The notes under the pieces are model-generated. The model was given only the letters and a program-made list of their open reading frames with translations. It had not been told where the DNA came from and did no database searches. From Proteobacteria bacterium SG_bin9 (GTDB taxonomy: Bacteria; Pseudomonadota; Alphaproteobacteria; Rhizobiales; Xanthobacteraceae), in contig LWDM01000034.1 of NCBI GenBank assembly GCA_002083525.1, positions 821-18,266 of the forward strand: 17,446 bases of DNA. Direction: 5' to 3'. The translations under genes were made by a program, and so were the position numbers. Shown one piece after another: positions 1-6,025 of the stretch (its first letter is position 1; each line of letters starts with the position of its first letter).

Positions 1-421
1 GCGTCGAGGTGTGGCTGTCGCCGCAGACGATGGTGGTGCCGGGCAGGGTGAAGCCCTGCTCGGGGCCGATGATGTGAACCACGCCCTGGCGCTTGTCGAA
101 CTCGTCGTAATACTCGACGCCGAAATGCGCTGCGTTCTCCGCCAGCGTCTTGATCTGCTCGGCGCTTTCCGGATCGGGATTGGGCTTGGTGCGATCGGTG
201 GTCGGCACGTTGTGGTCGACGACGGCGAGCGTCTTCTCCGGCGCATGCACCTTGCGGCCCGACGTGCGCAGGCCTTCGAACGCCTGCGGGCTCGTCACTT
301 CATGCACGAGGTGACGATCGATGTAGAGCAGACACGTGCCGTCCTCGGCTTCGTGAACCAGATGATCGTTCCAGATCTTGTCGTAGAGGGTGGTCGGCTT
401 GGACGATTTGTTTGCAGACAT
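1..421 (-). CDS. leuC: 3-isopropylmalate dehydratase large subunit, LeuC (5' part, runs off window)
   Basis: LeuC pairs with LeuD to isomerise 2-isopropylmalate to 3-isopropylmalate in cytosolic leucine biosynthesis, using a [4Fe-4S] cluster. Only the first 140 codons are present; the full protein is normally about 470 residues. Visible aconitase-superfamily features are TLYDKIWNDHLV (residues 11-22), VVDHNVPTTD (67-76), the IIGPEQGFTLPG segment (about 117-128) and CGDSHTST at the left edge (133-140). The cluster cysteines lie outside the window. The start is the ATG at 421, with AAGG about 9 bases upstream as a modest ribosome site. It is preceded by a long hairpin-rich leader containing a possible 31-codon ORF (504-599). 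It is separated from rplS by a terminator, so it is probably transcribed on its own. Confidence 0.95.
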   Translation of the reverse strand, partial: MSANKSSKPTTLYDKIWNDHLVHEAEDGTCLLYIDRHLVHEVTSPQAFEGLRTSGRKVHAPEKTLAVVDHNVPTTDRTKPNPDPESAEQIKTLAENAAHFGVEYYDEFDKRQGVVHIIGPEQGFTLPGTTIVCGDSHTST

Positions 422-475
422 GGGATGCGGCCTTGGTCTTGAAAATTGGAAAGTCGAAAGCGGAGCGAGGAGTCT

Positions 476-494
476 GACGCGCGGATCGCGCGTC
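476..494 (-). repeat. Inverted repeat in leuC leader, after the leader ORF stop
   Basis: GACGCGCG and CGCGCGTC form a perfect 8-bp stem around a 3-base loop, about 55 bases before the leuC ATG. It is not followed by a T run on either strand, so it is not a standard intrinsic terminator. It may be an operator or mRNA structure controlling leuC. Confidence 0.5.
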
Positions 495-503
495 GCCGTC
501 AGC

Positions 504-599
504 TCACGCGATAAGCGCAGCCGTCGTCAGCCGGCCGAAGAAGCGGCCGGGCAGGCGGCAGCGGTCGTCCAAAATCACCCGCGTGACCACGCGGGTCAT
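504..599 (-). CDS. Possible 31-codon leader ORF upstream of leuC
   Basis: A short frame opens with ATG at 599 and ends with TGA at 504, 82 bases before leuC on the same strand. The peptide begins MTRVVTRVILDDRC and ends RLTTAALIA; it has the repeated TRV motif and is basic. Third codon positions are strongly G/C, as in the real genes here, while the bases just upstream are AT-richer. I see no good Shine-Dalgarno sequence. Two perfect hairpins lie inside it (577-596 and 531-550) and one follows its stop (476-494). The layout resembles a translated leader or attenuator, but there is no run of leucine codons (four scattered Leu), so classical leucine attenuation is not supported. It could be chance coding. 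I do not recognise the peptide. Confidence 0.3.
   Translation of the reverse strand: MTRVVTRVILDDRCRLPGRFFGRLTTAALIA
531..550 (-). repeat. Inverted repeat inside the leuC leader ORF
   Basis: CCGGCCG and CGGCCGG flank the 6-base loop AAGAAG, a perfect 7-bp stem. It lies within the possible leader ORF, where it encodes the GRFFGR portion. Function unknown. Confidence 0.45.
577..596 (-). repeat. Inverted repeat at the 5' end of the leuC leader ORF
   Basis: ACCCGCGTG and CACGCGGGT form a perfect 9-bp dyad with a 2-base centre, just inside the ATG at 599. On the minus strand it is followed by GATTTTGG, a short T run, so it could act as a weak terminator or attenuator hairpin, or as an operator dyad. 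The symmetry is also what produces the repeated TRV in the peptide. Confidence 0.45.
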
Positions 600-719
600 C
601 GAGTCGTGCCGGAAATTATCGTGGCAATTTCGAACCATTCCACTTTGTAACATAGGTGCGCAAAGGCCGACAATCGAGGGATTGCCGCATCCCGTTGCGC
701 GCATTGCAGAGTTTGTTTT

Positions 720-857
720 TACCCTCTCCCCTTGTGGGAGAGGGTGCCCGAACGAAGTGAGGGCGGGTGAGGGGTTTCCACGTTGCTGTTGACCCCTCAC
801 CCGGCTCGAATTCGCTTTGCTTATTCTCGCCACCCTCTCCCACAAGTGGAGAGGGTA
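720..857. repeat. Palindromic intergenic repeat with three hairpins and complementary arms
   Basis: The left arm is a 10-bp hairpin (ACCCTCTCCC / GGGAGAGGGT, 721-745). The centre is an 11-bp hairpin (CGGGTGAGGGG 764-774 with CCCCTCACCCG 793-803). The right arm is a 9-bp hairpin (832-856). The two outer arms are also nearly reverse complements of each other, so the whole 138-base unit can refold as one long imperfect palindrome. From memory, similar units recur between genes in Bradyrhizobium relatives; only one copy is present here, so its repeat status rests on that recollection. Confidence 0.7.
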
Positions 858-902
858 AGAGGCGCCCCGCTGCCCCAGGATTGCCGTTACTTTTTCGGCA
901 AC

Positions 903-930
903 AAAAAACGCGGCCTTGCGGGCCGCGTTT
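903..930 (-). terminator. Intrinsic terminator after rplS
   Basis: On the minus strand, AAACGCGGCC and GGCCGCGTTT form a perfect 10-bp GC-rich stem with a 5-base loop. The stem runs directly into six T residues (A run at plus 903-908). It begins 33 bases after the rplS stop and should end the rpsP-rimM-trmD-rplS transcript before leuC. Confidence 0.8.
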
Positions 931-963
931 CGGAAACCGTAGGACTCGGTGGCTGGCGGAAGC

Positions 964-1347
964 TTAGCTCGCGGCCTTGTCCTGAGCCTTGTCCTGCTTC
1001 TCGACGATGCGGGCCGACTTGCCGCGCAGATCGCGCAGGTAATACAGCTTCGCACGACGCACCTTGCCGCGGCGCACGACCTTGATCGAGTCGATCATCG
1101 GCGAATAGATCGGGAAAACGCGCTCGACGCCTTCGCCGTACGAGATCTTGCGCACGGTGAAGCTCTCGTTCACGCCGCCGCCCGAACGGCCGATGCACAC
1201 GCCTTCATAGGCCTGCACGCGGGTACGCTCGCCTTCCTTGACCTTCACGTTGACGATCAGCGTATCGCCGGGCGCGAAGTCCGGAATCTCGCGGGCAGCA
1301 GCGAGCTTCTCGAGCTGCTCTTTTTCGAGTTCCTGAATGATGTTCAT
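964..1347 (-). CDS. rplS: 50S ribosomal protein L19
   Basis: L19 is a large-subunit protein at the interface with the 30S subunit. The 127-residue product starts MNIIQELEKEQLEKL and carries the family signatures FAPGDTLIVNVKVKEGERTR and the basic stretch VRRGKVRRAKLYYLRDLRGK near the C-terminus. Length matches the usual 115-130 residues. I chose the ATG at 1347 because GGAGAT lies 8-13 bases upstream and because it gives the family N-terminus; the frame stays open 14 codons further without family features. It is the last gene of the rpsP-rimM-trmD-rplS group, 104 bases after trmD, with its own candidate promoter (1427-1455) and a terminator right behind it. Confidence 0.97.
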   Translation of the reverse strand: MNIIQELEKEQLEKLAAAREIPDFAPGDTLIVNVKVKEGERTRVQAYEGVCIGRSGGGVNESFTVRKISYGEGVERVFPIYSPMIDSIKVVRRGKVRRAKLYYLRDLRGKSARIVEKQDKAQDKAAS

Positions 1348-1426
1348 TGTCAAATCTCCATCGGCGGCGCTCCGGAAACCGGTGCGCAAACGCCCTTATC
1401 CTTCGAATTGGCTCGGATTTGGCGCT

Positions 1427-1455
1427 GCTATACGCGAAGTGGCCCCGCTTGTCAC
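1427..1455 (-). promoter_or_regulatory. Candidate sigma70 promoter for rplS, overlapping the trmD stop
   Basis: Minus strand GTGACA (1455-1450), a 17-base spacer, then TATAGC (1432-1427). The -35 matches consensus at five of six bases and the -10 at four of six. The TGA stop of trmD is embedded in the -35. It would give a leader of about 70 bases before the rplS ATG and allow rplS to be made independently of trmD, which is needed in far lower amounts. Sequence inference only. Confidence 0.4.
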
Positions 1456-2177
1456 CCGTCCGTCGTGTTTTTTGGCGGCTTTCGGCCCGGGGTGGCCGGT
1501 TTCCGCGCCCAGAGGTCCGGACGGCGGGTTTTGGTGAGGTTTTCGGCCTGTTCCCGGCGCCAGAGGGCCACTTTGGCGTGGTCGCCGGAGGTCAGGACGT
1601 CCGGGATTAACCGCCCCTCGAAGGCCTGCGGACGAGTGTACTGGGGGTATTCGAGCAGCCCCGCCGAGAAGCTTTCGTCCTCGCCGGACGCCAGTTTTCC
1701 CATCACCCCCGGCAGCAGGCGGACGCAGGCGTCGATCAGCGCCATGGCGGCGATTTCGCCCCCTGAAAGCACGTAGTCGCCGATCGAGATTTCCTCGAGC
1801 TGCCGTGCGTCGATCACCCGCTGGTCGATGCCCTCAAACCGCCCGCAGATGATCAGCGGACCTGGACCTGCCGCGAGTTCGGCGACGCGCGCCTGCGTCA
1901 ACGGCGCGCCACGCGGCGACATCAGAAGCCGCGGGCGATCTGCTGAAATATTCGCGGCATCGATCGCGGCGGCGAGCACGTCCGCGCGCAACACCATGCC
2001 AGGCCCGCCGCCCGCCGGTGTGTCGTCGACGCTGCGATGCTTGTCGGTCGCCGCATCGCGGATGTCACGTGCCTCAAGCTGCCAGAGTCCGGAGGTCAGC
2101 GCCTTGCCGGCGAGGCTGGCGCCCAGCGGTCCGGGAAACATGTCGGGAAAGAGCGTGAGGATCGTGGCGCGCCACAT
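1452..2177 (-). CDS. trmD: tRNA (guanine-N1-)-methyltransferase TrmD
   Basis: TrmD transfers a methyl group from SAM to N1 of G37, next to the anticodon, preventing +1 frameshifts. The 241-residue protein has the trefoil-knot SPOUT signatures: DDTPAGGGPGMV (residues 51-62), CGRFEGIDQRV (111-121) and SIGDYVLSGGE (131-141) lining the SAM site, then DESFSAGLLEYPQYTRP (167-183), whose linker normally holds the catalytic aspartate. Here the residue directly before SF is Glu, with Asp before that. The C-terminus ends in a basic tail. The start is the ATG at 2177, two bases after the rimM stop, so translation is probably coupled. Length is normal for the family. Confidence 0.97.
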   Translation of the reverse strand: MWRATILTLFPDMFPGPLGASLAGKALTSGLWQLEARDIRDAATDKHRSVDDTPAGGGPGMVLRADVLAAAIDAANISADRPRLLMSPRGAPLTQARVAELAAGPGPLIICGRFEGIDQRVIDARQLEEISIGDYVLSGGEIAAMALIDACVRLLPGVMGKLASGEDESFSAGLLEYPQYTRPQAFEGRLIPDVLTSGDHAKVALWRREQAENLTKTRRPDLWARKPATPGRKPPKNTTDG

Positions 2178-2179
2178 GA

Positions 2180-2713
2180 TCAGCGGCCCGCGCTTTTCGG
2201 CGTGTCGCCTTCGATCTCCGTCGGCAGCTCGATGGTGACGGTGCCGCCCTTGATATCGACCGTCGGCACCACGGCGTTGGTGAACGGCAGCATCAGCGAT
2301 GGACCCTTGAAGGTCGCGATCTCGATGATGTCGCCGGCGCCGAAATTATGCATGGCGACGACCTTGCCAATTTCGGCGCCTGCGGCATCGACCGCACGCA
2401 GGCCGATCAGGTCGGCGTGGTAGTACTCGTCGTCGTCGGTCGGCGGGAGTTTGTCGCGGGCGATGTAGAGTTCGAGACCGTTGATGCGCTCGGCCTCGTC
2501 GCGGGTGGTGACGCCTTTCAGCGTCGCGACGAGATGATCCTTGGTCTCGCGGGCGCGCACCACTTCAAACGAGCGCGCGCCGTCCTTCGTTGTCAGCAAG
2601 CCGTATTGCAGCACGGCCAGCGGGTCTTCCGTGAACGGCCACAGCCTCACTTCGCCGCGCACGCCGTGCGCGGCACCGATTCGAGCAACGCAGATGCGCG
2701 CTGCTTTCGTCAC
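2180..2713 (-). CDS. rimM: 16S rRNA processing / 30S maturation factor RimM
   Basis: RimM binds ribosomal protein S19 and assists late assembly of the 30S head. The 177-residue product has the N-terminal RimM beta-barrel (VARIGAAHGVRGEVRLWPFT, residues 9-28) and a PRC-barrel C-terminal half containing DDDEYYHADLIGL (about 93-105) and the later LMLPFTNAVVPTVD. The start is GTG at 2713: no ATG fits the family N-terminus, and AAGAG lies a few bases upstream. It begins 8 bases after the rpsP stop and ends 2 bases before trmD, so rpsP, rimM and trmD look translationally coupled. The short hydrophilic tail ending KSAGR is not conserved in my recollection of the family. Confidence 0.96.
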   Translation of the reverse strand: MTKAARICVARIGAAHGVRGEVRLWPFTEDPLAVLQYGLLTTKDGARSFEVVRARETKDHLVATLKGVTTRDEAERINGLELYIARDKLPPTDDDEYYHADLIGLRAVDAAGAEIGKVVAMHNFGAGDIIEIATFKGPSLMLPFTNAVVPTVDIKGGTVTIELPTEIEGDTPKSAGR

Positions 2714-2721
2714 GAGAACTC

Positions 2722-3054
2722 TTAGGCCTTCGCTGCGGCTTCGGCGTTAGCCTTGCGCTCCTTGCGCGGAACGGCCTTCTCCGGATTGTTGCGCGGTGTG
2801 CGCTTCTTGACGCCGGCGGCGTCGAGGAAACGCGTCACGCGATCCGACGGCTGTGCGCCCTTGGCCATCCACGCCTTCACCTTGTCCATGTCGAGCTTGA
2901 GGCGCGCCTCGTTGTCCTTCGGCAGCAACGGATTGAAGTAGCCGAGACGCTCGATGAAGCGGCCATCGCGCGGAAAGCGCGAGTCGGCAACGACGACGTG
3001 ATAGACGGGACGCTTCTTGGTGCCTGCGCGAGCGAGGCGGATAACGACGGACAT
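2722..3054 (-). CDS. rpsP: 30S ribosomal protein S16
   Basis: S16 is an early-assembling small-subunit protein. The 110-residue product starts MSVVIRLARAGTKKRPVYHV and carries the family motifs VVADSRFPRDGRFIERLGYF and the GAQPSDRVTRFL segment. The C-terminus, from about residue 83, is a Lys/Arg/Ala-rich extension, giving a protein longer than the 82-residue E. coli S16, as is common in alphaproteobacteria. The ATG at 3054 has a near-perfect ribosome site, AAAGGAG, spaced 6 bases away, fitting high expression. It follows ffh after 68 bases that contain a weak terminator hairpin, so transcription may be partly shared with ffh. Confidence 0.97.
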   Translation of the reverse strand: MSVVIRLARAGTKKRPVYHVVVADSRFPRDGRFIERLGYFNPLLPKDNEARLKLDMDKVKAWMAKGAQPSDRVTRFLDAAGVKKRTPRNNPEKAVPRKERKANAEAAAKA

Positions 3055-3097
3055 TGAGTTCTCCTTTAGGTGTCTGTCTGATTGATCTCGATTTGCG

Positions 3098-3116
3098 AAA
3101 AGCCTTCAACGAAGGC
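3098..3116 (-). terminator. Weak intrinsic terminator between ffh and rpsP
   Basis: On the minus strand, GCCTTC and GAAGGC form a 6-bp stem with the loop GTT, followed directly by TTTT and then CGC. It lies 7 bases after the ffh stop. The short stem and short T run suggest partial termination, letting some ffh transcripts continue into rpsP. Confidence 0.45.
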
Positions 3117-3122
3117 CGAAAC

Positions 3123-4658
3123 TCACTTCTTCTTCCCCAGTCCCGGAAAGCCGCCGAGCCCCGGCATCTTTCCTAACCCGGGTAGTCCTGGCCCTGATGG
3201 ACCGCCAAGGCCGGGGAAATCCTTCGGCAGGTTGGGCATGCCCTGCGGAAGACCGCCGCCGCCCTGCATCTTCTCTGCCATGGCCTTCATCTGATCGGGC
3301 GACGGCATACCGCCGCCGAAGCCCATGGCCTGCGCGAGGCCGGCCATCGGTCCGCGCTTGGCGCCGCCCATGGCCTTCATCATGTCGGCCATGTTCCGGT
3401 GCATCTTGAGCAGCTTGTTGACCTCTTCGACCTTCAGGCCCGCGCCGGCGGCAATGCGCTTCTTGCGGCTGGCTTTGAGAATGTCGGGGTTCTTGCGTTC
3501 CTGCCGCGTCATCGAGTCGATCACCGCGACCTGACGCTTCACGACCTTGTCGTCGAGATTTGCAGCGGCGATCTGGTTCTTCATTTTCGCGATGCCCGGC
3601 ATCATGCCGAGCAATCCGCCGATGCCGCCCATGTTCTGCATCTGCATCAACTGTTCGCGCATGTCGGACAGATCGAACTGTCCCTTGCGCATCCTCTCGG
3701 CAGTACGTGCGGCTTTTTCGGCGTCGATGTGCGCGGCGGCTTTTTCGACGAGCGAGACCACGTCGCCCATGCCGAGAATGCGGCCGGCGATACGCGACGG
3801 ATGAAAGTCTTCAAGCGCATCGGTCTTTTCGCCGGTACCGATCAGCTTGATCGGCTTGCCGGTGACGGCGCGCATCGACAGCGCTGCACCGCCGCGGCCA
3901 TCGCCATCCACACGTGTCAGCACGATGCCGGTAAGGCCGACGCGCTGATCGAAAGATCGCGCGAGATTGACCGCATCCTGACCGGTGAGCGAGTCGGCGA
4001 TGAGCAGCACTTCGTGCGGATTGGCTGCGGTTTTCACAGCGGCCGCTTCCTGCATCATCTCTTCGTCGAGTGTGGTGCGGCCGGCGGTGTCAAGCAGCAC
4101 CACATCGTAGCCGCCGAGCTTGCCGGCCGAGAGTGCGCGCTGGGCGATCTGCGTCGGCATCTGGCCGGCGACGATCGGCAACGTCTCGACGCCGAGTTCG
4201 CGGCCGAGCACGGCGAGCTGTTCCTGCGCGGCCGGGCGATAGACGTCGAGCGACGCCATCAAAACTTTTTTCTTGTCGCGCTGCGTGAGGCGGCGCGCGA
4301 GCTTTGCGGTGGTCGTGGTCTTACCGGAGCCTTGCAGACCGACCATCATGATCGCGACCGGAGGCACGGCAATCAGGTCGATCGCCTGTCCGTCCGAGCC
4401 CAGCGTTTCCACGAGCTGATCGTGGACGATCTTGACCACCATCTGGCCGGGCGTGACCGACTTGACGACAGTGGCGCCGATCGCCTGCTCGCGGACTTTG
4501 TCGGTGAACGAGCGCACGACATCGAGCGCGACGTCGGCTTCCAGCAGCGCGCGGCGAATCTCGCGCATTGCGGCGTCGACGTCGGCCTCATTGAGCGCGC
4601 CGCGCCCCGTGAGCCGATCGAGAATTCCACCAAGCCGTTCCGACAGATTGTCGAACAC
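3123..4658 (-). CDS. ffh: Signal recognition particle protein Ffh
   Basis: Ffh binds signal sequences on nascent membrane proteins and, with 4.5S RNA, delivers ribosomes to FtsY. The 511-residue product has an N domain (1-95), the GTPase G domain with GLQGSGKTTT (107-116), DVYRPAA (138-144), DTAGR (190-194) and TRVDGDGRGG (248-257), then a methionine-rich M domain (about 330-435) with RKKRIAAGAG as RNA-binding helix. A Gly/Pro/Met-rich tail with repeated PGLGG-like units follows, making it longer than E. coli Ffh (453 aa). I chose the GTG at 4658 because it gives the family start FDNLSERLGG and has GAGG upstream; the ATG at 4703 would add 15 unrelated residues. Its receptor, FtsY, is also in this window. 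Confidence 0.97.
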   Translation of the reverse strand: MFDNLSERLGGILDRLTGRGALNEADVDAAMREIRRALLEADVALDVVRSFTDKVREQAIGATVVKSVTPGQMVVKIVHDQLVETLGSDGQAIDLIAVPPVAIMMVGLQGSGKTTTTAKLARRLTQRDKKKVLMASLDVYRPAAQEQLAVLGRELGVETLPIVAGQMPTQIAQRALSAGKLGGYDVVLLDTAGRTTLDEEMMQEAAAVKTAANPHEVLLIADSLTGQDAVNLARSFDQRVGLTGIVLTRVDGDGRGGAALSMRAVTGKPIKLIGTGEKTDALEDFHPSRIAGRILGMGDVVSLVEKAAAHIDAEKAARTAERMRKGQFDLSDMREQLMQMQNMGGIGGLLGMMPGIAKMKNQIAAANLDDKVVKRQVAVIDSMTRQERKNPDILKASRKKRIAAGAGLKVEEVNKLLKMHRNMADMMKAMGGAKRGPMAGLAQAMGFGGGMPSPDQMKAMAEKMQGGGGLPQGMPNLPKDFPGLGGPSGPGLPGLGKMPGLGGFPGLGKKK

Positions 4659-4782
4659 GTCGCTGCCTCGTTGTTCAAAACACGTTTGCGCCCGAGGGCG
4701 CACAGCGCTGTCGGGCGTTGACCTCCGGCCTCACAGGACCGGGCGGCGGGTCGAAAAGAAACTCTTTCCGAGAAGTGGGCGC

Positions 4783-4811
4783 GTTAAACGCCTTTGGGCG
4801 GCCAAAGTCAA
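4783..4811 (-). promoter_or_regulatory. Candidate sigma70 promoter for ffh
   Basis: Minus strand TTGACT (4811-4806), a 17-base spacer, then TTTAAC (4788-4783). The -35 matches consensus at five of six bases, the -10 at four of six. Transcription would start near 4776, giving a leader of about 118 bases that includes the CGCCCGA/TCGGGCG hairpin (4689-4717) before the GTG start of ffh. Confidence 0.45.
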
Positions 4812-4860
4812 GAAAATGCGGACTGTCGGTCTGAGTGGATCGATAACCTAGGTGATTTCT

Positions 4861-4878
4861 AAGTATATGATTATACTT
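4861..4878. repeat. AT-rich inverted repeat, possible operator
   Basis: AAGTATA and TATACTT form a perfect 7-bp dyad around TGAT, inside an AT-rich island in otherwise GC-rich DNA. It also contains two -10-like hexamers, TATGAT (4866-4871) and TATACT (4872-4877). It lies about 90 bases before the ATG of the rightward hydrolase gene and could be an operator or promoter for it. No regulator can be named. Confidence 0.4.
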
Positions 4879-4969
4879 GTGTAATTTAGTAATTGGTCAG
4901 CTGATCTGGCGATCTTCCGCCGCAGCCCCATCTCTTGCCGGACCCGTGATTCTCGGTGCATCGGACCCC

Positions 4970-6025
4970 ATGGCAATTTCCCGTCGACGTTTCTTTGGGT
5001 TGCTGGCCGGTGGTACGGCCGCGATCGGCATTCCCTCGTATTGGTTTTCCCGCATGCCCGATTACTCCGGTCCGATTTCGGACCATTTCAACGGAACGCA
5101 TTTTTTCGATTCCGACGGCGTCCCGCCGAAGAGTCTCAGCCAGTTGCTGCGCTGGCGCTGGACCCGCAATCCCGCGAAGTGGCCCGAGAATGTGCCGAGC
5201 GAATCCGACGTGCCGCCGCAGCGCGTGACTGGCGCCAAGCTGCGCGTGAGCTTTGTCGGTCACGCGAGCTGGCTGATCCAGACCGGCGGCCTCAACATCC
5301 TGTTCGATCCGATCTGGTCCGAGCGCGCCTCACCGGTGAGCTTTGCCGGGCCGAAGCGCGCGTCGCCGCCGGGCATCGCATTCGACAAGCTGCCGCCGAT
5401 CGATCTCGTGCTGGTGTCGCACGGCCATTACGATCACCTCGACATTGCGACACTGTCGAAGCTAACGGAAAAATTTGCGCCGCGCGTCATTACGCCGCTC
5501 GGCAACGATCTGACGATGAAGGCCGCAATCAGTTCGATCCGTGCAGAAGCGTTCGATTGGTATGACAAGGTCGAGATCGGCAACGGCATGGCCGTGAATC
5601 TGGTGCCGACGCGGCACTGGACGGCGCGCGGGTTATTCGATCGCAACAAGGCGCTGTGGGCGAGCTTCGTGCTGGAGACGCCGGCCGGCAAGGTCTACAT
5701 CGTCGGCGATTCAGGCTACGGCAGCGGCAAGCATTTCCGCAGCGTGCGCGAGCGGCATGGTGCGATCCGTCTCGCCATTCTGCCGATCGGTGCATACGAG
5801 CCGCGCTGGTTCATGCAGGACCAGCACATGAATCCGGACGATGCGGTGAAAGCGCTGGCCGACTGCGGCGCCGAGCAGGCGCTCGCGTCGCATCACAGCT
5901 GCTTCCAACTGACGGACGAAGCGATCGACGAGCCGATCACGGCGTTGGGGACGGCGCTCGATCAGGCGCGCATCTCGCGCGAGCGCTTTCGCGCGCTCAA
6001 GCCAGGTCAGGTATTCGAGATCTGA
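4970..6025 (+). CDS. Tat-exported metallo-beta-lactamase-fold hydrolase (NAPE-PLD / UlaG-like)
   Basis: A 351-residue metallohydrolase, probably periplasmic. The N-terminus MAISRRRFFGLLAGGTAAIG is a twin-arginine signal, so it should be exported folded, with metal loaded in the cytoplasm. The fold signatures are the core strand VSFVGHASWLIQ (93-104), the metal motif HGHYDH (151-156; His151, His153, Asp155, His156), PTRHW (His216), VGDSGYG (Asp247) and SHHSCF (His308/309). The GLFDRNKALWASFVL segment resembles N-acyl-phosphatidylethanolamine phospholipase D-like enzymes, so a phosphodiester or lipid substrate is possible but unproven. I chose the ATG at 4970 because it begins the signal peptide; no clear ribosome site is visible. 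Its stop directly abuts the stop of the convergent SIMPL gene. Confidence 0.85.
   Translation: MAISRRRFFGLLAGGTAAIGIPSYWFSRMPDYSGPISDHFNGTHFFDSDGVPPKSLSQLLRWRWTRNPAKWPENVPSESDVPPQRVTGAKLRVSFVGHASWLIQTGGLNILFDPIWSERASPVSFAGPKRASPPGIAFDKLPPIDLVLVSHGHYDHLDIATLSKLTEKFAPRVITPLGNDLTMKAAISSIRAEAFDWYDKVEIGNGMAVNLVPTRHWTARGLFDRNKALWASFVLETPAGKVYIVGDSGYGSGKHFRSVRERHGAIRLAILPIGAYEPRWFMQDQHMNPDDAVKALADCGAEQALASHHSCFQLTDEAIDEPITALGTALDQARISRERFRALKPGQVFEI

Larger units (their letters stand above)
422..963. other. Spacer between leuC and rplS: hairpins, leader ORF, palindromic repeat, terminator
   Basis: This stretch of about 540 bases has no large gene. On the minus strand, going from rplS towards leuC, it holds the rplS terminator (903-930), a three-hairpin palindromic repeat (720-857), a relatively AT-rich segment with a possible -10 GATAAT (minus strand, 615-620), a 31-codon ORF (504-599) and three strong inverted repeats (577-596, 531-550, 476-494). 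I see no clear -35 paired with the GATAAT. Several longer open frames cross the region, but they run through the repeat and lack family features, so I do not call them. Confidence 0.7.
4659..4969. other. Divergent spacer between ffh and the metallohydrolase gene
   Basis: About 310 bases. On the minus strand it contains the ffh promoter candidate (4783-4811) and a leader hairpin, CGCCCGA 4689-4695 with TCGGGCG 4711-4717 (7 bp). Near 4851-4900 the composition turns sharply AT-rich, with an 18-base inverted repeat (4861-4878) likely to belong to control of the rightward gene. The open frame to the right can be extended back to a TTG at 4877, but I consider that non-coding. Confidence 0.6.

Noticed and set aside
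504..1055. 183-codon minus-strand open frame covering the leuC spacer
   Set aside because: It runs through the terminator and the repeat; only its last 31 codons, from the ATG at 599, have coding-like composition.
583..1085. Several 60-100-codon plus-strand frames in the leuC-rplS spacer
   Set aside because: They run through the palindromic repeat and terminator and lack a ribosome site or family features.
949..1776. Long plus-strand open frame across rplS and trmD
   Set aside because: It is the antisense shadow of two well-supported genes, and its own sequence has no recognisable domain.
4659..4703. ATG start for ffh at 4703
   Set aside because: The added 15 residues are unlike Ffh; the GTG at 4658 gives the conserved FDNLSERL start and has a GAGG site.
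4689..4717. ffh leader hairpin as a 4.5S RNA or riboswitch
   Set aside because: Only a 7-bp stem is present; there is no tetraloop/internal-loop pattern of SRP RNA and no multi-helix aptamer.
3399..4721. 440-codon plus-strand open frame opposite ffh
   Set aside because: Ffh on the other strand has every GTPase motif; long antisense frames are expected in GC-rich coding DNA.
4877..4969. N-terminal extension of the metallohydrolase from a TTG start
   Set aside because: It would bury the twin-arginine signal 31 residues inside the protein, and it begins within an AT-rich regulatory-looking patch.
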